From assembly GCA_015501075.1 (NCBI GenBank), contig JADNYJ010000018.1, forward strand, positions 186,001-250,000: 64,000 nt of DNA, in the 5' to 3' direction. Of the stretch, positions 1 to 13,796 are shown piece after piece. The notes under the pieces are model-generated. The model was not told where the DNA came from, did no database searches, and saw only the letters and a program-made list of their open reading frames with translations. The DNA is from Gymnopilus junonius. Its lineage: Eukaryota; Basidiomycota; Agaricomycetes; Agaricales; Galerinaceae. Position numbers and translations under genes: made by a program. How positions within the stretch are numbered: the stretch's first letter is position 1; each line of letters starts with the position of its first letter.

Positions 1-1666
1 CCAACTCTTGCTGTACTTCTCTTTAATTATTTAACGTAACAAGGCGACCAATAATTTGGAATGGTACGACCCTGAGGCAATCACAACGCAAAATGGCTCT
101 CTGGTCATTACGCTATCCCGGAAAGAAACCCACGGGCTGGATTACAATGGAGGTGCGGCAATTGTGGTTTGAGATATCCAAGACTCTCAAAAATTTTTTA
201 GGAATGCTGACGACATGGTCAGTTCATGGTCTATGATGTGTTTTGCACCATCTAATACTACCGAAGGAACAAATTCTGCTTTACTGGAGGGTATCTGGAG
301 ACGTCAGTCCAACTCCCTGGTGCAAACAACATTCTGGGTCTATGGCCCGCAATTTGGACGTTAGGTAATCTTGGTCGCGCAGGTTACGGTGCGTCCCTCG
401 AGGGTGTCGTGAGTTTTTCTATTCCAGTGTCTTTCACTCCTTTGCATGTGGCTGAATATGGCAGTGGCCCTACACATATGATAGTTGTGATGTCGGGACG
501 GTTGCCAATCAGACAGTCAACGGGCAACCCATCGCTGCCACTGCCAATGGGGACCAATCCAAGGGTGGTATTCTATCTTACCTCCCCGGCCAGCGCCTAT
601 CCCGCTGCACCTGCCAAGGTGAAAGTCATCCAGGACCAAAGCATCCAGATGGGACGTTCGTTGGTCGATCGGCACCTGAGATCGACGTATTTGAAGCGCA
701 GGCAAATCATCCCTTAAGCATCGTATTCGTGTTCTTAAACCCCCTTTGATATTTGCAGATCGAAGAGCAAACTCTCACTCCAGAAGTTTCCCAGTCGGCA
801 CAATGGGCAGTAAGTGCGGAGTGGCAGTGCAACCTCAACACAGTCTCATTCCACAGTAGCCCTTCAATGCCGAATACCACTGGAATAGTACAGCAGCCAA
901 CATGATTATCAATAATCCCGGAATTACCAAGATGAATCCCTTCATCGGAAGTGCAACTCAACAGGCCGCATCGCTAGTCACGAATACCAATCCCAGTTGT
1001 TATGAAGATGATGGAGGGTGTTACTCTGTATACGGGTTTGAATATAAATCAGGTAATTGATTCCCCCTTGTCGCTCAAACAAGTCACTAACCTTTCCGAA
1101 GGTTTCGATACAGGGGTATGCTTTTCGTCTTTTCATCTATGTGATTGATCTGGCTTAGCTTGACAATTTCAAAGTATATCACATGGATAACGAACGGTCA
1201 GCAGGCCTGGACGCTGAATGCCCCTGGGATGGGCCCTGATCCAAGCGTACAAATATCAACTAGGCCCATTTCACAGGAACCTATGGTGGGTGGGATCTTG
1301 ATATGTCGCCATCGCAGTCTAGGACTGATCTTTACTTGAAACTTCCCAGTATCTAATTGCAAACCTTGGCATGTCTAGAGGCTTCGGACCCGTTGATCTT
1401 TCAAACCTTCCCTTCCCGGTACATATGCGAATAGATTATATCAGAGTATATCAGCCCAAGGACGCGATCAATATTGGTTGTGACCCAAAGAACTTTCCCA
1501 CCCAAAACTACATCAATAGGTGAGCGCAACCTAACCATTCTCTAATCCATTGCTCATTGGCACCTTGACAAGCTACATCGAGGCCTACACGAATCCAAAT
1601 TTAACGACATGGACGGATGACTACCAGCAACCTTGGCCAAAGAATTCTTTTTTAGGACAATGCTAG
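1..1666 (+). CDS. KRE6: Beta-1,6-glucan synthesis protein Kre6/Skn1 type (GH16), 5'-truncated
   Basis: This is the 3' part of a type II membrane protein needed for beta-1,6-glucan in the fungal cell wall. The N-terminal cytosolic tail and membrane anchor lie outside the window. Exons joined by short introns give family hallmarks in order: EWYDPEAITT with LVITLSRKETHGLDYNGG near the start, LPGANNILGLWPAIWTLGNL, the GH16 catalytic motif EIDVFEAQ at 678-701, then ITWITNGQQAWTLNAPGM, MRIDYIRVYQPKDAINIGCD and the C-terminal block NPNLTTWTDDYQQPWP ending FLGQC-stop at 1664-1666. Family-typical cysteines are present. Kre6 and Skn1 are paralogues that I cannot tell apart from this part alone. No frame break is seen. 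Confidence 0.93.
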
Positions 1667-1908
1667 ATTTTTCTTTGAATTTGGAGCACTCCAGCGCATA
1701 TATATAACAGGCTATAACGCGGACCTTGACATACACATGAATTCAGATATCTTTCGAATGAATTCTACAGGTCCCTTTTCCACTCAATACAAAGGTTCAC
1801 GTAACTACCGGATTGCTTTAGGCTGTAATGTTCAGTAAACAGTTTTATCATTGTATGGAATACATCCGAAACCAAGGGTATTTAAATGTTATATACCACC
1901 ACAGACCA

Positions 1909-2753
1909 TTAACAAAGGCACGGCAAATGGAGGGTCTGTGGTGTCCAACTTTGTCTTGGAGGCGAGTCATTTCCGACTTGGAGATATAAGTCATATATTG
2001 TGGTGGAGCTTGTTGCACATGCAAGGAAATTCAGCTGTCTTGGAGCTGTAGTGACGAGTGTATCGCCTTCTAGGGCCCAGTCTGTTGTAATGGCTGTAGT
2101 TCCGAATGTCAGGGGTTGATAAGAGGTGGACTCGGTAGAATTGATGTTTAAGAAGAGCTTTGGCCCGCTTGCTTGGTTTAAAGTGATCGTGCTCCCAATT
2201 GTGAAAAGTCCCGCAGAGGATTCAGGTCCAAGTACAGGAAGACCACCTGTAATAAATGACATTGAGATTGACGTAGGAGTCCGATATAGGTATCAAAAAG
2301 ATTAATCGCTGATTTGCAGATAAAAGTGGTAAACCGGATCTGTAACGGAGCGAATTTGAGAGCCCGTAGGCGTCGCAGCACTTGATGTCGTGCTTGACGT
2401 TGTGCTGGAAGTGCTAAGGCTAGTACTTGAGGTCGAGGTCTTCGTTGTGGCAGTGGTCGTGCCAGTCGTCACGGTTGCAGAACCGGGCAAGCATTGAGAA
2501 TAGTCTGGACAGTAAGAAATATGAGATTAGATGCTTGTAGAAGAGTATCATGTCCTACGTACAGGGATTGCTATAGGTACAGGTATAGCCCGCTGCGCAG
2601 ATGATGACGCCGGTCCTAGAAGTCATGATGTGTGGAATACTTGGACTGCAAGCATCTGGGGACTTACCAGCCCTGGCCACCGCACTGGTCCCATGCCCCT
2701 GACTGAGCAGCTATCTTAGATGATAAAAAGCCCAATAAGCTGAGTGCATTCAT
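1909..2753 (-). CDS. Secreted CBM1 (cellulose-binding) protein with Ser/Thr linker and conserved C-terminal domain
   Basis: A short hydrophobic signal (MNALSLLGFLSSKIAAQ) is followed at once by a CBM1 fungal cellulose-binding module: AWDQCGGQGW, then after an intron TGVICAAGYTCTYSNP, then after another YYSQCLPG, with all expected cysteines. A Thr/Ser-rich linker (2370-2490) leads to a C-terminal domain beginning PTGSQIRSVTDPVYHFYLQ and ending LHLPCLC. I know this arrangement from other agaricomycete secreted CBM1 proteins, but I know of no enzyme activity for the C-terminal domain. The exon junction after YLQ works only with a GC donor (intron 2247-2309); read straight through, the frame stops at TAA. 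The start is the ATG at 2753, the only one that supplies a signal peptide. Confidence 0.82.
2247..2309 (-). other. GC-AG intron in the CBM1 gene
   Basis: Sense donor ATCA|GCGATT, acceptor TTACAG|GTGG, 63 nt. Phase 1 joining gives YLQISGLPVLGPES, which restores the conserved C-terminal domain. No GT donor nearby gives that frame. The donor is a poor match to the GC-intron consensus, so a mutated GT donor is the alternative. Confidence 0.5.
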
Positions 2754-3885
2754 AATGGGAGTCAAAGGCTCAACGGTCCTTGCGGTAGTTCCTTTTATGC
2801 TCAGGACATCTAGGTCATTCGTTTGTTGACTCCATGAAAATTTTTGTGCGGTATCATGTACACCTTATTGTTAGTGGGATTTCTCCAAATGTACCTGCAT
2901 TCCCGACCCACCGCCAACGTTTGATGCGGACGACAAGCAGTGCCAGCAGTATTAGCACTGCTGCTGGTACTTGTGGATTGCGACGGTGCTGAGGTGAATG
3001 CGGCGGCATTTTGTTGCTGCTGCCAAAAACATACGAGAGAAGCGAGAGGAGCGGCGTCGCACAAGCACTACTTACCGGTGCTAGTACTGGATTGTGGAGG
3101 GCGGGGGCGTCATCGTAGGAGCAGGCCATATTTTCGACCAACCTTGGCCCAATGAAGGCGGTTGTGCAGTACCTGTGGACGTTTTTGTCCATGGAAAATG
3201 CGTGGCCCGCTCTGCTCCGGTGGCACACACCCCGTCTGTTCATCTCGCTGAGCCGTCGTACTGCGAAGCGGGGACTGGCCCCGTCGTATGAGGAAAGGGA
3301 ACAACGATGGCAATACTGTCTTCTTGTCCTTTCCTCATTTGACTGCGGTGCACCAGAACTTTAAAATGGGCCATCATGGCTCACGTCCTCGAGATCAAAG
3401 GAAAATAATCAGTGGGATTTCTTCGGACGACGGTTGGTCAGATACATTTTAGGCTTCGGGATAGTAGTCTTCATATCAAGAGAAGAAAGGCCAGAGTTTC
3501 TCCTTCTCGGTTGGGAATTCGGAAGAACCCATAAGTATACACAACACATATCATAAATAACAATATGAATTGCGGGAACATACTTCAAGACATAGACCTT
3601 GAGTTGGAAGCTGCTGAGCAGAAGGCATTCAAGTTTTAACTTTCAAAAAATTTAGTCAGTCGACATTCGGGGTCGACATGTCTCTTGATCGCGTTCCGTC
3701 ACATCACGTGAATATAACGTAACAAAACGCAGTGACGACCATATCCAGCTGTCATGACATTGCCACGACTCACTTCCATTTCATTGCAAATCGAAACTAA
3801 AAGTTTACTTCAAAGTCGAAAATGTATGGAAAAGAGAGAGATACGGAAAAGGATACAGGTGAATCTCAAAAACTTTATGGTATTC
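2754..3885. other. Intergenic region, possible decayed CBM1-like copy
   Basis: There is no well-supported gene in this 1.1 kb between the divergent CBM1 and MSH2 genes. On the minus strand (about 2854-3243) a frame with a Ser/Thr-rich stretch (SAPSQSTSTSSSANTAGTAC) follows a segment with a cysteine and an Asn-Pro pair, vaguely like a CBM1 plus linker, but the diagnostic CGG-GW block is not recognisable. The plus-strand hydrophobic frame at 2940-3155 is the antisense of the same Ser/Thr-rich DNA. The part next to 3886 must hold the MSH2 promoter and 5' leader. Confidence 0.3.
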
Positions 3886-6800
3886 ATGGGCACCATCTCA
3901 TCCTCATTGCAAGACCACACGGATCCTGGATTTATTGCCTTCTTTTCCAAACTCCCTCCTAAATCACCGGAAACCGGAACTCTTCGACTATTTTACCGCA
4001 CAGCAAGTGATTCTTATTATGCTGCCTATGGAGCCCACGCATTATTCGTTGCACAATATGTCTATCATACCAACTCTGTCATCAAGTACTTAGGCACAGG
4101 CGGTCGTTCAACTGGGCTTCCCAGTGTTACCTTGAAAACATCTGTAGCACACAATCTACTTCGGGACGCTTTGACTATTAAACAGTTAAGGATTGAGATA
4201 TGGGTCCCAGAAGTAGCTCAAGGAAAGAAAGCCGTCAAATTTCGGTTGGACAAAGAAGTGAGCTTGCTGAGTAAATGCGGAAACAGTTCTTCATCACCTA
4301 ATTCGCTCTTCTGTACGACAGGCTTCTCCAGGAAACCTCCAAGCCGTCGAAGGTCTTCTTTTCGTTAATTCAGAATTTGTTTCTGCTCCAATTGTTATGG
4401 CAGTCAAATTAGCAACTGGGCCACTGAATGAGTCCGCTGCTAAAACAAAATTAAAATCTGTAGGAGTAGCATTCGCTGATGCAACGAGTCGCGAACTTGG
4501 AGTTTCAGATTTCGTTGATAACGAGCTCTTCTCAAACCTCGAGGTATCTGGGACCTTCCACTGTGAATAATTCAAATCTCATCTGAGCTACTTGTCGAGC
4601 ATTCAGTCTCTTGTCATTCAGCTGTCAGTCAAAGAAGCAATCATCCCTTTCGGCACTGCTTCCGGCAGTACAGATCGTGACATAGACCTCCATAAATTGA
4701 AGGCCGTGCTGGATCGGTGCGGCGTCGTGGTGACGGAACGTAAACCAAGTAAGTAACGTACTCAACCTGCCAGTCTTGACTTACTTTTTTTCTTTCAGGT
4801 GAATTTACTGTAAAGAACCTCTCACATGACTTACCGAGGCTATTGAAAAATTCCACAACATCAACATCATCCGTCGATCCCACTGCGGCGATTCGTGAGT
4901 GTTGTTATATACGGACAGCAATCTGACAAAGTTGTCTGACTGTATTCAAAGCCCAGTTATCGTTGCCCACTGCTCCATCTGCTTTGTCTGCACTTATACG
5001 GTATCTCTCCCTCTTGAGTGACCCATCGAATCATGGAATGTACACAATACGAACGCACGATTTGGCGCAGTACATGAGATTAGATGCCAGCGCCTTACGA
5101 GCTCTGAATCTAGTAGAAGTACCAAATAAAATGGTAAGTTAATTTCTCCAATTCAATGACATCATTTTGATGGCTGTCAGGCTTCCAATCAGAATACGAC
5201 TCTCTTCGGCGTTCTTAATAAATGCAAGACCGCGCAAGGGTCTCGTCTTTTAGGTACATGGCTTAAGCAGCCCTTGGTCAACCTCCATGAAATTCGTCAG
5301 TATTAGTTTTGGTCGAAGTTATCTCACAGTTGAGTCGTTCCCATTAGATAAGCGACAAAATCTTGTTCAGGTCTTTTCCGAAGACACGAATTCGCGGCGT
5401 ATACTTCAAGTACCTCCTTATATTCCCTTTCTTTTAGTGAAGTACTGATCATAAAACACAGGAGGAATATCTGAAGGCGATGCCAGACCTCCATCGCATT
5501 TGCAAAAAGTTCTTGAAGTCCGTTGCAACGCTGGAGGATGTTGTACGTGTTTATCAAGTGGTCCTAAAGGTGAGGACAGCAGGCCATCCAGCAGTTGCGA
5601 TGCTCAAAATGGAACGTCTCCCAGCTTCCCGGCATGATTGATGCTTTGAGTGAAATTGAGCTAGGCGAGCAAAGCTCGGTCCTGCTCGACGAAATATACA
5701 TGAAAGATATCAAGGTCAGGAAATTCTTGCGCCACTTCCTCTTGTTGAGTGCCGAATTATTACTAGGAATGTGCAGCCAGTCTTGAAAAATATGGAGAAA
5801 TGGTAGAGCAAACTCTGGATTTGAAAGAACTCGACAATCATAATTATGTCATCAAACCTGACTATGATCCTCGTCTGCAAGAGCTTGCTGTGAAGTTGGC
5901 TGAGGTGCGTTGTATACCAGTAGTAAGTCTTATTACTATCTCACATAACCTGAATCTGTTAGGTTCGAGATGGTCTCGATGAAGAGCATCGCAAGACTGG
6001 CAAAGACCTTGACTTTGAACTAGACAAGAAGCTCCACCTCGAAAATAATCAGGTTTATGGATACTGTTTTCGGTTAACAAAAAACGTGAAATACGCTTGT
6101 TTTTGTCTCGATCGAGCCTTCTGACCCTAGGCATGATAATTCCAGGATGCAAAAAATCTTTCCACCAAGCGATATACTGAGCTGGGCACAACTAAATCGG
6201 GTGTTTTTTTCACGACTGCGCGACTCAAGCAACATGCCGAGGACTACAAGGAACTATCTACAATGTATGCCAGGACTCAGTCCAATGTAGTTAAGCAAAT
6301 CATAGAGATCGCCGGTATGTAGTTTCGAATCCGAATCGTTCGCTACGTCTGTTGCTAACTAGAACGACTTCCTTTTCCACAGTAACGTATGCACCCGTTC
6401 TCGAGACATTGAATACTAAATTAGCCCATCTTGATGTAATTTTGAGGTTGGGAGATGTCAGATTGCAGAAATTCCAGCAATACTTATTATTCATTTTTAA
6501 ATAGTTTCGCGCATGTCTCTGTAAATGGGCAATACGTCAAGCCACTTGTTGAAGAAATAGGTATGGAAACAATATTCATTGGGTCATGTGTGATACTGCT
6601 AACCGCTCGTTGTATGTAACCTAGGATCAAGTAGCCTTATTCTTCAGGACGCTAGGCATCCCTGTTTGGAACTGCAAGACGGCATTAATTTCATTCCAAA
6701 TGACGTTGAAATGATCAAAGGTATTTTTGCCTGCCAATGCTTACTCAAATTCTAACCGGCTTGTCTACTTTCTTAGACAAGAGCGAATTCCAAATAATCA

Positions 6801-8039
6801 GTGCGTCCTGACCCAGTCCCTCTTCCAACTGTCATTGACTTCGTCGTTAAGCGGGACCAAATATGGGTGGAAAATCTACCTACATTCGCCAGGTAATTAG
6901 GTGCTCGTCAGGTCTTGGATGAACTATTCATTATGAAATCTAGATTGGAGCAATCGTTTTAATGGCCCAGGTTGGATGCTTCGTACCTTGTACTGCCGCC
7001 CAAATTCCCGTTTTCGACTCCATTCTATGCAGAGTGGGAGCTGGAGACAGTCAGTTAAAAGGTGTATCAACCTTCATGGCCGAAATGCTCGAAACTGCAA
7101 CCATTCTTCGAGTCAGTTGGACCATAATACAATGTCCTCACCCAGACTGATAATTGATAAACTCCTAGTCTGCAACGAAAGATTCTTTGATCATTATTGA
7201 TGAACTTGGTCGAGGTGAACCACGACGGTCTCTCTCAGAGTCGATAAGCTGACTTACCTTCCTACTTCGTCAGGAACTTCGACTTACGATGGCTTTGGCC
7301 TCGCATGGGCCATTTCTGAGTTGACATTATTTTTGATTGTTCATTTTCGATGCTCAAATGTTATTCTTATAGACACATCGCTTCTGAAATTCATGCATTT
7401 TGCCTGTTTGCCACGCATTTCCATGAGTTGACCAGTCTGGACCAGCAAATCTCCCACGTCAAAAATCTGCATGTCGTTGCTCATGTCAATGATATAGGGA
7501 GCGCATCTGGGGAACAAGATATCGCTCTTTTGTATAAAGTTGAACCTGGTAAGCAATATACTCACTCCACTTTTCACTATTTCTCATACTCTGGTAGGAG
7601 TATCCGACCAAAGCTTTGGTATTCACGTTGCAGAACTTGCTAACTTTCCCGAAGACGTAGTCAAGGTGCGTTATTCTAAATTTTACAGGAACATCGATGA
7701 CTGAAGACCTGCTGTGGCCATTAGCTTGCAAGGAAGAATGCTCAGGAATTAGAAGATTTCCAAGAAGATGAAGGTCTGCGATTGTTTCTTTTAAGCTGGT
7801 GCTTTACTTAGAAATGCACAGGCCCTGACAAGAAATTCTCGCCTGATGTCATTGAGGCTGGGATATTTGCAATGGAATCATTCTTCCGAAAATGGGCGTC
7901 ATCGAATGATGAGGATGTCAATATGGAGGATGACAACATAGCTGAGAGTCAATTGACCGATCTCAAGAAAAACATAGAGGATCTACGACCGGCCATTGAA
8001 AACAACGCATGGTTACAGTCAGTGATTACAACTCTGTAA
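3886..8039 (+). CDS. MSH2: DNA mismatch repair protein MSH2
   Basis: This MutS homologue pairs with MSH6 or MSH3 to recognise mismatches and small loops in nuclear DNA. The gene is split into about 20 exons. Family blocks in order: [90 protein letters not shown], the ATPase Walker [10 protein letters not shown] at 6854-6880, [18 protein letters not shown], Walker [12 protein letters not shown] with [15 protein letters not shown], and FATHFHELT. The C-terminus ends [10 protein letters not shown] chose the ATG at 3886 because the residues upstream in the same open frame (from 3754) do not look like MSH2; the ATG at 3877 is also possible. The end is 84 bp from the convergent TRM4 gene. All catalytic motifs are intact. 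Confidence 0.94.
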
Positions 8040-8123
8040 ATGCCCAATATTTCCCTGTCATGTTGTTATACCCGTTATGTGAAATACTTATTATGATACT
8101 ACACAACTTTCTGTGTTATAAGA

Positions 8124-10966
<2,843 letters not shown>

Positions 10967-11072
10967 AGTGCAGACGATTGGCGAAAAGGAAAAAGGAAAA
11001 AGCAGTGATGAAAGAGGAAAGCCGGGCCGGGCCAAATATAGTCCAGTCCGACCCGCGTCATAACTCAATCTG
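10967..11072. promoter_or_regulatory. Compact divergent promoter, TRM4 / GH18 chitinase
   Basis: Only 106 bp separate the two start codons of these divergent genes, so the core promoters and both 5' leaders share this stretch. It contains a GC-rich repeat (gccgggccgggcc) next to an A/T-rich AAATATA element. The assignment rests on position; no factor site is proven. Confidence 0.5.
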
Positions 11073-12694
11073 ATGTCAGTGCAATACCATCCCATTCCGA
11101 CCGCAGACAAGCCCCTTCCGCAGCAGCCCTTTTTCACCGCCCGAAGAGTGCTCTTGTCCTTGGTTCTCTCCTTTGTCTTCTTCGTCGTCTACAACTTGGC
11201 TGGTCAGCACTCTTCTCTGCCAACGATGCCCCATGACCACAAATACAGCGTTGGATAGTATGTCCGCTGTCTGTCTAGTGTTGAAATCTCTGACCAGAAC
11301 TTCCTGTAGCTTCGTGAACTGGTATACCAACCGTCTTTGATCTTGAATTTGCATACTAAACAGGCCCCAGGGGCATCTATGGTCGCAAATTTCCACCTTC
11401 TCTCATCCCTGCTGAGGACTTGACGTGCGTTCCTGCTCTCCTTCTAATATCCAGAACAGCTTATGCAAATATTTGTCGCAGTCATATATTGTATGCTTTT
11501 GCTAATGTCAGGCCCGACTCTGGTGAGGTTTACCTCTCAGATGTATGGGCCGACAAGGATATTCACTACCCAGGCGACTCATGGAATGATATTGGAAATA
11601 ATTTGTACGGAAATTTCAAGGCCATATACAAAATCAAGAAGCAGAACCGACATCTCAAAGTACTCCTCAGTATCGGAGGATGGACCTACTCGCCCTCTTT
11701 CCACCCCGTTGTCGTTAATCCGACTCTGAGAGCAAAGTTTGTCGAAAGCTCAGTTCAACTCTTAGAAGACTATGGGCTGGACGGTCTCGATGTTGATTAC
11801 GAATACCCTTCTGATAACCAGCAGGCACTTGGCTATGTCGAACTATTGAGGGAATTGAGGGCTGCATTGGATAACCATGCTCAAAAGAAGGGTCCCCATT
11901 GCAGATTTTCGCTCACCGTAAGCATCACACTCTCTTGTAACGCTAGGTGTCTTCAATCCCTTCATTGTAGATCGCTGCTCCCTGTGGTCCAGATAACTAC
12001 AGAAAGTTGCATATTAAACAGATGGATCAATCTCTTGATTTTTGGAATTTGATGGCCTACGATTTCTGTACGTCTACTCCCTTCGTTTTACCCTTCCCAT
12101 CCTGACTTAAGATTATGTTCAGCTGGATCATGGGATTCCGTCTCTAACCATCAGGCCAATCTGTACGGCGGACCCATATCCGCTTCTGGTGCCGTTGAGT
12201 GGTACACCAATCAAGGCGTTCCTAGAGAAAAGATTGTTCTGGGCATTCCTCTTTACGGACGATCTTTCTTGAATACTAATGGTCCTGGCGACTCTTTTTC
12301 TGGCATGGGTCAAGGAACTTGGGAGGCAGGTACTTACGACTACCGTACTCTGCCCTTGCCTGGCTCGACTGTGTACCATGACCAGAACAACGCAGCAAGT
12401 TGGAGCTATGATCCTAGCAAGAGAGAAATGATCAGCTTTGACAACGAGAAAGTTGCTGAAATGAAGGGCCATTACATTAGGAAAGAAGGATTGGGAGGAA
12501 GCATGTTCTGGGAACTCAGCGGTGACAAAGGTTCTTCCAGAGAGGGCATGGAGACTGGCCCTGGGAAAGATCTACAACCAGGTGAAAGTCTCATCCGCGT
12601 CGTGAAACATGCTATGGGAGGCTTGGACCAAACACCTAATTGGCTTTCTTACAATGAATCCAAGTTCGATAACCTGAGGAACGGAATGGAATAA
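11073..12694 (+). CDS. GH18 chitinase with N-terminal membrane anchor
   Basis: A family 18 glycoside hydrolase that cleaves chitin, probably acting at the cell surface or wall. The N-terminus carries about 27 polar residues, then [20 protein letters not shown], a signal-anchor without a clear cleavage site. The TIM barrel starts at [14 protein letters not shown]. It shows [16 protein letters not shown], the catalytic [10 protein letters not shown] at 11780-11809 (acid Glu codon 11801-11803), [25 protein letters not shown] and [13 protein letters not shown]. The reading frame ends LRNGME. The catalytic DxxDxDxE is intact, so activity is expected. The placement of the anchor suggests a type II membrane form rather than a free secreted enzyme. 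Confidence 0.92.
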
Positions 12695-12828
12695 ATAGCA
12701 CAAGTACATGATAGTTATCGACAAACCTTCGGATTCCAGGACATTGAATAAGTAAAATAGTAAAATACAATCTGTACTTTTTCTTACAATATGCCAAACA
12801 CAATACCTAGGTTTCTCCTCGTAAGTAG

Positions 12829-13670
12829 TTACGGTTGAATAGGCTGGTATGCACGATTTCCCGCAGCCCACCTGTGGCCTGCTTTGGCAGATACTCCAAC
12901 CACAACAACAGCAATGGAAGCCAAAATGCTCAGAACCCATGCTACGGTGTGCAGAACGAAGGCTGCTCCTAAAAAATCGTAAGAGAAATCTGAAGAGTAA
13001 GTGACTGATGACTTGCCAGGGACAGCGTGCTCAAAGGCAGGATACCTGGCATTGCGATACGAGTCTGCGACGATAGCAAACGTGCTAATCTGGCAGACAG
13101 CTATGGGCAGGCTATTCAACGATGAATAAACCTTCAGAAGGCGAACTAACATGCCTTGCAAGAGGAGTAGCCCAGCAACGGCCCTCCATATTCTCCTCCT
13201 CCTTGAGTGTGTGCTCACGCCGAAGGCGATGGCCGCCAAAGAGATTGCCGCGAACCCTATGGCCATTTGGTCGAGGTACCCAGCACTGGTCCATGCGGCA
13301 CAGAATGCTTTGTTGTCCTTCTGACAGCCGTCTGTTACGCTTGCAGGAAAGTTGCGACATTTACGATTTCGATAGGCAATCTTTCCAGGCACTTCAGAGA
13401 TGGTGAGCTCGCAGCGCTCAACGAGACCATAAGACACAATGTGCTCAGTGTAAAGGATGTTGTGGTAGTGAACTATCAGCCTGTACACATGTCAGCATGT
13501 TGTGCATTTCTCGATGCTAGATAGGAGCCCACCATTCTGGCGAGCGAGCGGACAAGACGTTCTGAGCAATGATAAGCAAATGTGGTCATGGGGGTCCCAG
13601 CGACAGGACGAACCAGAGTTAGGATAACAACGACAAAACAAAAAGTCACGAAATAGGACGTTTTACGCAT
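12829..13670 (-). CDS. Four-TM membrane protein of unknown function (fungal conserved)
   Basis: I do not know a named function. The N-terminus MRKTSYFVTFCFVVVILTLV is a signal or first TM segment. A lumenal or extracellular part follows with cysteines (YGLVERCELTISEVPG, KCRNFPASVTDGC, NKAFCAAWTSAGY). Three more TM segments are seen: DQMAIGFAAISLAAIAFGVS, RAVAGLLLLQGMLPIAVCQI and LHTVAWVLSILASIAVVVVG. It ends GHRWAAGNRAYQPIQP. The architecture, an N-terminal hydrophobic segment, a Cys-rich loop and three further helices, resembles Sur7/claudin-like fungal membrane proteins, but I see no clear signature. One 48-nt intron has a GC donor and could be retained in frame. It lies convergent to the chitinase, 134 bp away. 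Confidence 0.75.
12969..13016 (-). other. GC-AG intron of 48 nt, in-frame if retained
   Basis: Sense donor CCCTG|GCAAGT (full GC-intron consensus), acceptor TTTTTTAG|GAGC. Splicing joins AVPG to AAFVLHTV. The 48 nt have no stop in frame, so retention would add 16 residues to a loop between TM segments. Confidence 0.65.
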
Positions 13671-13796
13671 TGCAGAGGCAGACACTACTGAGGTATGGAG
13701 ACTCAGAGACGGCAAGTCTTAAAGTTAAAGTCAATCCAATGCGTGCTAGTCATTAATCACGTGCGAATACGATGTCATCATAGTATCAGAACACAT

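Noticed and set aside
2940..3155. Plus-strand frame that looks like a signal peptide plus Cys-rich peptide
   Set aside because: Its hydrophobic start is the antisense of a Ser/Thr-rich stretch and there is no supporting context; GC-rich repeats explain the cysteines.
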